A stretch of DNA of 64,000 bases, from NCBI GenBank assembly GCA_013397865.1, contig VZTI01005325.1, forward strand, positions 1,837,757 to 1,901,756, in the 5' to 3' direction. Below the pieces are notes generated by a model that did no database searches, was not told the origin of the DNA, and saw only the letters and a list, made by a program, of their open reading frames with translations. Shown one piece after another: positions 49,001-60,982 of this stretch. How positions within the stretch are numbered: the first letter of the stretch is position 1; each line of letters opens with the position of its first letter. Made by a program: the position numbers and the translations under genes. Origin of the DNA: Struthidea cinerea. Lineage: Eukaryota; Chordata; Aves; Passeriformes; Corcoracidae.

Positions 49001-51936
49001 ACAGGGGTCAGCTCTGTGACTGCCAGTGATGATTTAAAGCACATGCCTAATTGGAAACACAAATGGGAGCTTGTGTTGTTTGGCTTTAACAGGGAACTTT
49101 TGAGAATGGCACACAAATAGCAAAAACACCAACCAACCCTGCAAAGAAAGAGTTACAGAATGGGGCAGGGGAGTTATCCTCTGCCAGGCTACAGAAACTT
49201 AAGTGCTTCCTGGCAGATCCAAAACATCCAGCACAAACTGCTGTTCCTCTGAAAGGGACTATCACCTTGCATGTAAGAAGCCGCAAAGAGAGAGATGCAA
49301 TTTGAACACTAGTAATGTTTATCCTCATCTGCCAGGTAGAAGATGTCAAATGCCTCAAGGTCTGAGTGTTTGGAAGAGGCCTGAAGTCCTTACAATCCGA
49401 TGCTGTTTTAGAAGTGACACTGCAGCTCAGGTTCTTCGCCTTTTAAAAAGGAGGCCATTCTTCTCCTAGGCCCTGGAAAGGCTGAGAGCTTCTGATGGCC
49501 GTGAGAAGCATAATCTAATGTGCATGTCATGCAGAAACGTTCATTTCGTCAGAGGGTTCAAGCTTACACGCCACTGTCTAGAGTTCCTAGTTGCTTCTCT
49601 GCAGAGCAGTTGCAGGTTCCCCTCTATGATATTCTTTATTAATTTTCTGTGGTTTTATTGTGTCACATTTGATTGGTTTGGTCATTAATTTTGTTCAGTT
49701 AAGATCAATGGCAGTTTCAGCATTACTTTGAATTGCAGCAGTCACACACCTACTCTTTAAATTTATTCAACCACCCTTTTTACTAGCATTTTCCCATACC
49801 CCTATTCATTCTTGTTGAACCTCAATTAATTCTGCATTATCCTTCTTATGATTAAGTACCTAGAACTGAATGTAGCTTTTAAAGTAAAGCAGAGCTACTA
49901 ATACAAATAATGGAGCTTATAATTGTTTCTGTATTATTATTTATCCTCCTGCATCCTTCTATTTTTTGGCTTCTCTTACCAAAGCTGCAGATCAAGAAAA
50001 GACTGTATTGATCTGCCAAAAATTCTTTGGTTAAATTGTTTCAAGATCTCATTCTTCTGACTTTACTAAATAGCCTAAGGCAGAGGCTTTTTGACTCTGA
50101 ATTCCTAAAAGCCCCCTAGACAGCAGCCATATGTAATGTTGCTGCAACATTCGTGCAGAAGATGGACAATAGAGTTGTACAAGCTAACCACAACATTTTG
50201 AAATACCATCCCTGGTTCCATATGACTAGAGTAGAGGCTGCCAAACAAGAACAGAGTGTAGGAGGAGGATCTTCAAAAGCTGTTAGCTTTAGACTGAAAT
50301 CCATAAAACCCTGCGGGAAGCTCTTGCAAGTGAAAGGTTCTCCATGTTTACGGCACGCTTCCAAAGACTTGCTGAACTAACGTGCTGCTGGAAAGACAGA
50401 ATTTGACTTCTTGAATTCTTTCCTCTTTCAGGAAATGGCTGTGTTGAGGTCAGGTAGTTTTCAAAATTTAAGCCCAACTGGAGCTTTCTCAAGGGACGAT
50501 ACACAAGAATGCTGTTTTCTGAAAAGATAAGGAAGTCTTCTTCACCAGGAACTTGATAGATATTGCTGTGCAGTGGCTGCACTTCAACATCAAGGGCTTT
50601 CTCCCATCTCACAGTTTTCCACGAGTGTGAATTCTTGTCTCATGTCACTCGAGTACTTTGGAGAGGAAAACCAGACAGAGTATTCAATTTATTAAGTTTC
50701 TCCAGGCATGGATATTCTTCAAGTATGACTTCCAACATTATCTTGCTTTCTGTTGGTTCGTTTTTGATTTGAACAAATCAAAGTGATGTACACAGTTTTG
50801 CACCCGTGGCTAGTTTTAGAGAAGCCCAGTGCTTTGCTCAGCCCTGCTGGGATTTACTTTTGTATGCACACTTGATTTTCCTGGAAATTTGAATTTCCCT
50901 TTGTCTGATACAATTTCATGGCTGTGGCAAACCCACACAGTTCAGCATGAGGTTGGAAACTGTTGCTATCCTAGTGCCAAGAGATAATTAGCTCAGCAAT
51001 GTTAACACACATGCTTGGCATTCATTATCAGACAGGGTGGGAACAGAATGCAGCAAGATTTCCACCACAGTTGCCCACTGACCCCGCTGTCTGCTCTGTC
51101 CCAGATGCCCACGCTTCCACTCTTCCTCTGCAGCCATGGCATCAGTTTGTTCAGGTATCAGGTGCCAGAAAGCACTATGAGAAACACGTGTATCTGTTCT
51201 TCCTCCTCTTTCAGGGCACCTTTCCTTCCCCTGTCTCCCCAACATCTCTGCACTGCCCAGCTCCTCTCTTCTCTCCGTGTTGACCTGCAGAGCTCTGTGG
51301 GTTGGTTTCCTACTTTCTAGGAAGAGCAAAGGGAGCTCAGAAGGATGCACATGGAAATCTCCATCCTTAAAATGAAGGCTCACTGACAAGGACAGCAGAG
51401 GTGATATTTGAATGCCTGTGTTTCAAAAGTTCTGTGTTGGAAAGCCATTGTTTTCTATGTCTGGTGCATTTGATCAAGCAAGACTGAAGGGAGTTGTCTA
51501 AATCAGAAGACAACTTTGCACACACGGTGTCTGAATAGCTTGCAAATATTTCATTACTGACAACGTAAAACAGTGTAAAATGCTTTGTGCCTCAGAGGAG
51601 GATGAAATCCATGTTCTTGGAAGCAATACCTGTGAGGTTTATGGACTCCAGCCACAAATCTTTCCTTCCAAGCAGCTCCTTTTAGCCCTTCATCATAATG
51701 TTAAAAATCCCAAGAGAGGCCTGACACAGTAACTGTTATTAATTATAATTTGTTCGTCTCTTTATGACCTTTTTCTCTGAGAAAATGGCTGCCCATTACT
51801 TGGTGAACATTTCAGATGACAGTGCAATTTCCTAGACAGCCTTGATGTTGTGACAGTTACCTGAAAGAATAATTTCTGTACAGTTCTGCCTATCTGGAGG
51901 ATGTTTTATACAGTAGAAAGGAAGGAGATGATTCAT
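46076..51936. other. Unique non-coding sequence, no gene recognised
   Basis: No gene or clear repeat family is recognised. A runs of about 11 occur near 46529-46540 and 47300-47310. The block 51560-51880 carries TTAATTATAATT and TTTATGAC motifs (posterior HOX-like) and two TGACAG cores (TALE/MEIS-like). I regard it as the best enhancer candidate in this stretch. The open frame 50988-51389 (133 codons, minus strand) is crossed by two plus-strand frames and looks accidental. Confidence 0.5.
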
Positions 51937-51996
51937 ACAAAAGAAAACAAAAAAACACAAAAAAAAACCATCCAAAAAGCCCACAAAAAACCAAGA
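51937..51996 (+). repeat. A/C-rich low-complexity tract
   Basis: Sixty bases dominated by A with C interruptions. Confidence 0.8.
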
Positions 51997-54900
51997 ACAT
52001 CCTCACTATTAAGAAAAGTAAAAACCCCTAGCCTGACATATGTCCTCAATCTGTAGATATTTGATATTATTTCTATTGGGACTGTAATAGGTTTGGTTAA
52101 TCCTTGTATTTCATATTATGTAAACAGCTATTATTATTACACAATACATTTTCTAATACATCCCAATTAAGCAGTCTCCCAAGGGAATAAAAGGAACTCT
52201 TTTTTACTTGGAAGTACAACAAATCAGCCAGATTGAAAGTTATATTATAAATCTCAAAGCAACAATATTTTTTGAAAAACAGCACACAACAAACCTTCCC
52301 TGGCTCGGGAGCAACAGCAAATATGTTAATGTATAACAGCAAGTATGTTACTATGTATGGGAGGAAACAAAAAAGGAGAATAAACCCAATGCTTCTGCAA
52401 AAGTTATGTGGAAGATAGATTTTAAAAAACACATAGCAGTCCCAGAAATTCCAATGCTAGCTTACTGGGCTAATCTGAAATGCCACTGAAAGCCTTTGAA
52501 AACCCAGGTCTAAGTGCTTGTGTATGAGATGCTGGACAGTAAATTCACTTGGAAAGTCAATGGCAAGTCCTAATTTTTTAGGTTGGTGTGCATCTACAAG
52601 TCTTATCCACTTTATCTTGGATAAAGAAATGATTCTTGCGATTTAACTCTTCCACATCTTTGGCTACAGGAGCAATGACTGCCAGTAAACTCTGAGCCTA
52701 ATTTTATCAATATTTTTGAACAAAATGTACAGAACTGGGAGAGATTCATAAAATCTCAAAGAAACCAACCCATTTACATGCATGTGTTTGACTATCTTAA
52801 CCCTATAGAACTAATATTTACTTCTGATAGAAGGAAGAGAGAGAATTTCAAAGTGAAGAGGGAACAACTAAAGTGCAGAAATGGAAATCACTCTGGCTTG
52901 TGTGAAGAAAAAACATGCTCATTGCATGTCAAGGAGGTCAGTCTAGTTAGCATCAGTTGTGTGTGAAAGATTTGCAGCCACTGCAAATCTTGTACCACTA
53001 CCTGTAGGGCTGAGGCAAAACAGAAGTGAAAAAAAACCTCTAGTAGTAAATCCACTGCCATTTTACTTGCAGTGCACCTTCTTTAAATTCCAAGCAGATA
53101 CAAACAAACTGCATGCTAGTTCTCTCTGTAGGAATATTTGTTTTGGAGTGGGATCAGCAGTATTCCCTAATCCCCATTTTTATTAGTAGTCCACAGAAAA
53201 ATTTCAAAGTGACAGTTATAAAGTACTGAACCCCACTACATCAGCAGAAAGCACATCAACACACCAAGCAGCAATTCTTCCCATAAAGCCACTCTGCTTT
53301 ATGTAGGAGACATTTCCTATTCAGGCAGCCCCTTAGAGAACTGGACAGCATTTGGGATAATTCCCAAATATCAAAGAATACAAAGTAGGCAGAAGTTAAA
53401 GAAGACAGTCAGCCAAAATATTTCTCTTTCTTTAACCCTGAGAAAGAATCCTTTGAAAAGTGCCAGGGCAGAATCTGTCCATCCTGATTATTTTGAATAA
53501 TCCTTTGTTCCACCGAGCCTACCCATTGAAATGAAACTGGAAATACTAAGAATCTCTATTAACTCTGTTCGGCTGAGGGGAATAAATATGAGAAGAAAGA
53601 ATGAAAATCATGTTATGAACTTTAAAAAACCCCCAAACAAACAAACAAGAAATGAATGAACCAAAGATAAATATGTTACAGGGTAAAATGAAATGAAAAT
53701 CTTCTTTCTTTTCATTTTTTTTCTTTTCTCCACTTCCTGTATTAACAGCAGAGGGCTGTTTTTCCACTCAGAAATGCCTCTTTAAAATAAGCATGTCCAA
53801 ACCTGATTAGAAAACTGTTTTTCCCAACATCATTTGGCTGTAGTTGAATTGCTATGGTTTCCCACCCTTCCTATGAATCAGCACTCCTTTTCCATCATCC
53901 ATCACTTTCCACACAGTCTGCACTGTTCTGTCTACCCTGGGCCTAAAAGAAATAATGCAGTGGCTATACATCTGCCTTCTCTGAGGTCTTTTACACCCAC
54001 TAATGAACGTACATCTAAAAAAGCAAAATATGTACTTTTCTTACTTTGGAGAAATTAGGACATGTTCAATATAAAGATATTTTCTCAGAGCTATGCAAAA
54101 TATTTTAGTGTTTAAATATTTATGTATTATAATAGAACTCGCAGGTTCCAAACAAGTATTAGAGATCCTTAGCTTGGGGCTCTATATAATGCAGCCAAAA
54201 CACAAAGTGGAACACCCTAGAGTAACAAGCAACAGATGGATGGAATAGGAAAAGTAAAAAAAAAAGAAACTAAAAGAAAATAAAAACTTATGGCAGAATA
54301 ATTGGAAGCTTAGTGAGTTGTGAACCTTGTTATTATTTTGCAGTACTCTGTCCCTACCAAAGTAGCACAGAGATAGAAACAAAGGTATGGAGTGGATTTG
54401 TGGCATCTGTGAGTCTGGCCTACAAATTATAGATAAGTGAGAGAAGCAATTCAGAGGACAGGACAAACTGAAGCAGAAGCTTCCGAAACAAGGACGAAAG
54501 AGATTAAACATTTTAATGGAAAGGAGAGGAAGTAGAAACAGCAAAAAAGGTGATTTTTCCTTGTAAAATTCATCACTGGTACTGCCTGGGTGAAACTCTT
54601 TCACCCTTCACAGGCTCAGCCAACCATAACGAGGACATGGGCTCAGTCAGCGAAGAGACCAGGAGCAGAAATGTTTAGTATAGCATGGACTGATTCTCTA
54701 AAAGGCTGAAACATAATCTAGACCAAACTTGGGTCCTGTTTTAGCCGAGTGCTGACTGCTGCTCCCTGAGAAGCTCATACAGGAGCCCCTAATTGCATCC
54801 TGCAAACTTCAGTGGGCAAGAAAATCAGGATTGTTGTGAGAAACACAGCCAAGTGTGGGACGGGTTAGACCAAAATGAGAATAATAGGGGATCTGTACTA

Positions 54901-55180
54901 CAACGGAAGGTTTCAAAGAAAAGAACATCCAGTATGCCACCAGGCATCTGTACTGCTGAGGGCAGAAAGAGAGATAAAATCTGTAGGTCAGCTTCTACAG
55001 AAGTAACAAATGGCAGTAGCTAGAATAAAAGAAAATAGAAGGCATGAAGAGATAAATAAACTCTCTGTAAAAATTAAGTCAGACTCAGCATTCAGACATC
55101 ATTGCTGAAGGCCATGATACTGACAAATGCCCCTGATAGGCATCTTTTTAAATTTATCCATTTCAAGTTGAAATCACCAT
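51997..55180. other. Unique non-coding sequence, no gene recognised
   Basis: No gene or repeat family is recognised. A short A/C tract lies at 53623-53650 and an A run near 54256-54265. The 140-codon minus-strand frame 54182-54604 encodes a Phe/Ser/Leu-rich product. That is the usual translation of A-rich DNA read backwards and is not evidence of a membrane protein. Confidence 0.55.
53623..53650 (+). repeat. Short A/C-rich tract with CAAA units
   Basis: AAAAAACCCCCAAACAAACA and continuing, about 28 bases. Confidence 0.8.
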
Positions 55181-55243
55181 TAAAACACAAAAACACTGTA
55201 ACAAAAAACAAACAAGCAAACAAATGAAAAAAAACCAAAACAG
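55181..55243 (+). repeat. A/C-rich low-complexity tract
   Basis: About 63 bases of AAAC/CAAA units with few other bases, lying about 130 bp before the next CR1. Confidence 0.8.
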
Positions 55244-55371
55244 AGCACTGTGTTTTCCTTCCCCTGAACTATACAATCCTTACCAGCCACACTTGGGTAC
55301 TGAATCCAGCTCCAGGCTCCCCGGCAGAAGAGAGACATGGAACTGCTGTAGACAGTCCAGCAAAAGGTCAC

Positions 55372-55778
55372 AAATACTCACTGGAGCATTCTCAGGGGGA
55401 AAGTCCAAGAGACCTGAGCCCATTCCCCCTAGAGAAGGGAATTTTCATGGGGACCTAATCAATATGCACAAATATCTGAAGGAATGGTGCAAATAAGATG
55501 GAGCCAGGCTCTTTTCAGTGGTACCCAGTGACAGGACCAGAGGCAGTAGACACAAACTGAAACAGGGAGGTTTTTTACCCTCTGGACACAAGAAAACTCT
55601 TTTCACTGTGATTGTGACAGCAATGGCACAGGTATCCCAGAGAAGCCCTCTGGAGTGTCCCTCTTTGGAGATATTCCTATCTAGAAAAGATCCTGGATAA
55701 CCTGTTTAGGCAGGGAGGGCTGGACCAAGATGACCTCCAGTGGTTCCTTTCAGCCCCAACCATTCTGTGATTCTCTTT
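55372..55778 (+). mobile_element. CR1 LINE, 5'-truncated, forward strand
   Basis: A forward CR1 3' part. The blocks are ACTGGAGCATTCTCAGGGGG near 55378 (end of ORF2) and GGGGACCTAATCAATATGCA near 55450. Then come AGATGGAGCCAGGCTCTTTT near 55496, ACAAACTGAAACAGGGAGG near 55552, TTTGGAGATATTC near 55664, and the tail CCCCAACCATTCTGTGATTC. Translated, the ORF2 end would read GDLINMHKYLKEWCK, a worn form of the family's R-G-D-L-I-N-M-Y-K-Y-L-K. It belongs to the same broad subgroup as the copy at 23715. Frameshifts and truncation make it inactive. Confidence 0.93.
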
Positions 55779-58242
55779 TACGATATTGAATCAGCTAATG
55801 CCTTTCACTTTACAGAAAAAAACGTAACGTTCTAAGAAACTGCCCTCCTTTGTATCTTTAGGCAGGATGTTACTTGACACAGTTTGCCTTTAGACTCTTT
55901 AGTACTGAAAACAGAGACAAAAGAACATGTTCAAAATGGATGAAAGAACTTACACTAAATACCTACCCCCATGGCTCACAGGAATTTTTAGTTTATATAT
56001 ATTTTCACATGGCAACTGTGCTCTCTTTGCTTTCACTACATGTTGCAAAGAAAATCATAAAGGCTCTTGAAGGGTTAATAGTTGGTTAGCAGATATTTTA
56101 GGGTACGTTACCAACATGAGCAGCATGCTTAATAGATGTTTATGAAAATGTCAGTGGGAAATGTTACACACAATTATAAGCAACCTATTGACTTCTTAGA
56201 ACTTAAAACAAGGTATTAAACATCTATGAGTAATTTAAACAGTATTTCTGTACACATTCTTAATACTGTTCATGACTACCTTCTCATACCAATAGCTGAA
56301 AGAAACTTTCATTTCTTTTTATATCCTCTACTTATTTCATACAAGAGATTTAAAAGAAGTGTTTCTAACTGGAAAGGTGAATTCCCAAACTGAAATATTT
56401 TTCACTTCTTTTATTTTCCAGGCCTGGTAACATTATGCTTCCAGTGCATCCCCAAACCAAACACAACATCCTTGAAAAGTGAAACAGGAAGTAGCAACTG
56501 TCTATTACAATTAAGGACAAAATTAAAGTACTGTGTTAGGTGTTACTCAGATATCTCCTGCTTTTCCTTAAAAAGATATCTTAATTTAGCATGACAGCAT
56601 TGAGGACTGCTAGGATTTTCATGATGCTTCATTGTATTTGAAAAGTATAATAAGATAGAAAAGCGTTTAACCTTTCTCTTTGGTGAACATAGATCTTATT
56701 GTCAGCTTTGGAAGCAGTAAAGCTATGATTTATTCAGTGAGCTTGATTGGTAGTGACAGAATACAGGATTCTTTGGGGTTGGACTCAGATTTTGTGTGAG
56801 ATTTCAGGGAGAATTATTTCTAAACTCAACTAAATTAAATGGTTAACAAGTCATCAGTTAATTGATACCCAGGTAGGTAGGGGAGAGGCAAGATATGGAC
56901 AGATTTTATGCACAGAATCTAAATAGAATAAAGCTGATCCAGGAATTGTTTTGTGTATTATCATTTCATTCTGTCCTGATAAGCAGGATAGCTGGGACAA
57001 TTCCCTCAAAACCTAGAAAAATAGGAATGCTTCTTTTCTTCAGATGTGCATTGCAGATGGAGGTACACGGGGAGAGATACAGATGCATAAATGCACTCAC
57101 ACATAGAAACTCACAGAGAAAATATGTGATGAAGTGGTGTGATAGAAAAACTCGAATTCATATGCTACTCCCACATGGCAGACACCAGCAAAGTGGCCAT
57201 AACATTCCAAACACATGTACACAGATTCCCTATTCCACACGAGTCTCATTATGAGTTCTGCATATGCCATCTATTTGCAGTTCATCTATCTTAAAGAATT
57301 TCAAGCAATTATAGCCATTATGTGTCCCTCTGCCTAGTCATCGAGTGCCTTTGATACTATCAGTTCAGATACATTCACTGCAGCCAGGCAAAAATATGTG
57401 TCCAACATGTTTTAGAAATCTCTGACTTCTTGACATCTTGCTAATAGGCAATGCTGTGAACACACCAAAAGCAGTATCTTTGATGCTGACAGGGTCTAAA
57501 TCCTATGCAGTGTACTGGTGTGTGGTGTGCACTTCCACTACCTGGCAGAAATCTCTGCCTTTAGGATTTTGGATTTTTGTTCTGTTACTAGGCAAAGAGC
57601 AGATTTTGCCTATCCTGGACCTCAATGAGTTTCGGTGGGAGAGAAAAGGAATTAGAAAGAAACTGCAGCTGAAGTTACTGGAAGGGAAATAGTCTGGGTA
57701 GATTTTAATTAGAAATGTTAAATGCAATTCTTTGTCTAGCCTTGCAGCTCATCGCTGCAGCCATTAAAAGAGAGGGGTACAACCTATTCCTCTATTTTTG
57801 CATCTCCCAATTGTCCCTTCCCACAATCAAATCAGGAAAGTACAGATTCAAGTCTCTCTGGTTTCCATGTCAGTTGCCACAGCATTCCCTGGCAGCCCTG
57901 TGGAGGAGTAGCTGTGAAAGCTTTGTTCAACCCTGTATGTCAGAGTGCTTCTTTTGGGCCACTTGGAGGGCAGATGCAGAACTCATACGCCCACCCCTCC
58001 TTTGGCTGTTCCTGGAGCACTGCCCCTGGGAGTGCCCAGAACAGGGAGAGTCCTCAGGGGATTGCAGTGCCGCACACAAGGAAACCTCTGTTAAGCTCAC
58101 TCCAAGGCAGATTTGTCAGACACTTTAAACTTGGACACAAAATTTGCCAGAAACACATCTCTCTGAGACCAGACAGCCATGTTGCAAGTTCTCTTCGGAG
58201 GCAAAAACTAGAGCTTTTCTGGGAACAGCTAAGACTTTCCAG

Positions 58243-58265
58243 CAAAAAAAGAAAAAAAGAAAAAA
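58243..58265 (+). repeat. A-rich run with regular single G
   Basis: A7-G-A7-G-A6-type sequence, low complexity. Confidence 0.85.
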
Positions 58266-59449
58266 GCCAAAGAATTAATTCCCCCCTAATTTAATTAATC
58301 ATTTTAGCTGTGACTTAAATATAAGGCAAATGTAATAAAAACATCAGGCTGAGACAAACTGCTGTCGAAAGTGTTGGCTGGAAGCATTAAAACGTGGCAA
58401 AGTTGCACCCAGCTGAGTATTGGCTGCTGTACTTGTTGTGTCTGTTTCTGACACCACTGCCATACAGAGTTCTGTACGTTGCAGGTATTTTAAATAACTG
58501 CTTGCTCCGTGCCCACTGCAACCTCAGTTTTTGGAGGCTCCACAGAGCAGCTCTGCTTTTGTAAGTGTTGTGCAATGGCCATGTGGGCACCTGAAGCCTT
58601 TCCAGTCCTGAAATCTCTTAACAACAGCTCCCATGGAGCAAAGATGTTATTAAAAGTGGAAGGCTGTTTAAAAATTTTCAGAGAGTGACAATCCTGCCTA
58701 TTTCAGCTATGGAGCAACCTTGGAGACATGTGGATTCCCACTGAAGCAGAGATCTGACCTGTGAAAATGCATTTTTAACAGATAAAATTCCTGAAAGTGA
58801 CAGGAAGGTTAAAAGCGTGTTGAAACAATTTAAGGAAGAGACCAACCAAACATCAGAGACTCACCGTAATTATTTCAACTTAGGCATTCTAAATCCAGGA
58901 AATTAATAAGAAAGTTTTAATTTAAAATAAGTAAGCTGAGTTGTGGAAATGCCCTCACCAACAGCAGAGAAACTGGCTGCTTTTACTGAAACTATGCCGT
59001 GGTAATGCAGGGGTGATTAATGTATAATAGATACTGTGACTTGAGATCAGAATACAGTTACTGTAAATGATACATTAGATTAAAATAAAATTATAATTTT
59101 GCCCCATTTTGGCACTAGAGCTTTCAAAGGACTGGAATACAAAGAACATTCAAAGAAGATGAATAACAATATTTTTTTTCTGGCTAAAAAGGTACTGATG
59201 CTTAACACTACATATAGAAGAGAATCCAATTTTAAATTAGTTTCATCAGATAAACATGTTCATGTATTTGTTTGAATTTCATGTAAAATTCATTCTTTGC
59301 CCAGTCAATGCTGTAATTCCAAAGAAGTAATAGATAGTCTTCCTCCTCAGTGAAGAGAGCAAATTGCTGTTAACTGTACAAACTCATCTCACCTTAAAGA
59401 GGAACCAAAATTTTGTAAAATTTGAAAAAGGGAATAAACCATCACATAC

Positions 59450-59463
59450 AAAAAAAAAAAAAA
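59450..59463 (+). repeat. A14 mononucleotide run
   Basis: Fourteen A in a row with no retroposed gene body upstream. Confidence 0.9.
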
Positions 59464-60747
59464 TCACCTTCTCTTGTCTTTATCAGACTTTATCAAAGTT
59501 TCCAAGACATATAAGCAAACTAAAAAACTGGGAACTGCAAATGGGAAGGGAAATTCAATGTTGACAAAGCAACATATGCAGGAGGAATAATTTATATTTT
59601 TACTAGGCTTTAAATCTGCTATTCAATCCTAAAAATAAAAGCTAGACTGTTCCCCCAACCTGAAAAAAGTACATCTACTAAAATTTAAAGATACTTAAGA
59701 AAACCTACTCTAAAAATTCTACTTCAGAGGTGGTGCTTCACAGAGGACTATATACCAGAGATAAATGCCCCTGGGAATTAACTAAGTGTAAAAAAGTGTC
59801 TCTTTAAGGAGAGTCAAACATTCATGTTTTTTAATTTTAGAAAATAAAAATGCAGGATCTGCAATGAAAAAGGTACCCACAGTGTCCAAATGTGTTGTAA
59901 AGGGAAGAAAATCTTCATGAAAAAGAATTGAAATCTAAATATGGAAAATTGAAAGCTGATCATGATAAAAGCTTTCCCATCCTACACATTTCCTTGTGAG
60001 ACTCCTTGCTACAAAGTGTTGTTCCAATCAGTAACTCAGAAGCATTCAAAGTAAGATATGGATATGGAAAATGCTCAGAGTTTTATATCATATCAACAAC
60101 AAAGTGTTTTAGAAGGGATATAGGCCTGACTATCTGATCATTAGCCTTATCTCCCCGTGAAACATAAAGCTAGAGCTGCTGTTGAGGGGAAATACAGGCC
60201 TGAATGGACCAATCATCAGATTCAAGACCACAAGACAGTGCCCACACTGCCACTGCTTCCCTGCTGCCAGTGGCCTTTCTTAAAAAACATTTTTTTAAAG
60301 CACAGTAACCTTCTCACCATTCACGTATTCAAATATACCTTACATATGAGACTAATTTCTCATATTGATATCTTGGATTTTGGACACGCAGGCAGCCTAT
60401 CTGTAATCATCTGTCATGTAAAGCACGAGTGTAATGGGATGATGCCAGGGCTTTCCTAAAGTGCATTGCAATCACAGACCTGTTTCTTAAAGCAAGAAGA
60501 GACCATTAGATAATGCAGTGTTACTTGATTTATTACACAGGTAGATAGCATCAGACGGAGCCTGTTTTGCAGTCCAGTTGCCTTTTTTGATTCAGACAAC
60601 TGTTTCACGTGTTCACAGAAAAGATTAGCATATTTGGATACTGGCTTGTGTTAGTTACAAGCAGGTTTGGACAGTTCCTTTTTCTTTGATATGTGTATGA
60701 CCCAAGGCTATCCCAAAAATAGTAATCTTGCTTAGCAAAATATATTT

Positions 60748-60982
60748 CAAACTGAAAGAAGGGAAATACAGGTTAGATATATGGAAGAAATTCTTTGCTG
60801 TGAGTGTGGTGAGACACTGGAACAGGTTGTCCAGAGAAACTGTGGATGCCTCATCCCTGGCAATGTTCAAGGGCATTAAGCAACCTGGTCTAGTGGGAGG
60901 TGTTCCTGCCCACATCAGGAGGTTTAGAACTGGATGATTTTTAGGGTCCCCTTCAACCAAAACCATTCTATGATACTATATC
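60748..60982 (+). mobile_element. CR1 LINE, 3'-end fragment, forward strand
   Basis: Blocks in order are CAAACTGAAAGAAGGGAAAT, AGGTTAGATATATGGAAGAA, GAGACACTGGAACAGGTTGT, CTGTGGATGCCTCATCCCTG, then AACCTGGTCTAGTGGGAGGT, and the tail CTTCAACCAAAACCATTCTA TGATAC. This is the last 235 or so bases of a CR1 of the same type as the tail at 26041-26155. The frame 60728-60937 reads through it and gives the worn C-terminal peptide (KLKEGKYRLDIWKKFFAVS), not a host gene. Confidence 0.93.

Larger units (their letters stand above)
55779..60747. other. Unique non-coding sequence, no gene recognised
   Basis: About 5 kb without recognisable gene or repeat. The block 58280-58450 begins with an AT-rich TTAATTAAT core (58291-58299), retains CpGs (TGTCGAAAG, AAACGTGG) and is enhancer-like. 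A poly-purine run is at 58243-58265 and an A14 run at 59450-59463. The plus-strand frames near 57715-58294 (137 and 126 codons) overlap each other in different frames and have no known motif. Confidence 0.55.

Noticed and set aside
54182..54604. 140-codon Phe/Leu/Ser-rich minus-strand frame as a membrane protein
   Set aside because: It is the reverse reading of A-rich DNA; hydrophobicity follows from base composition.
57715..58294. Two overlapping plus-strand frames (137 and 126 codons) as genes
   Set aside because: They share DNA in different frames and have no known motifs; both are likely chance.
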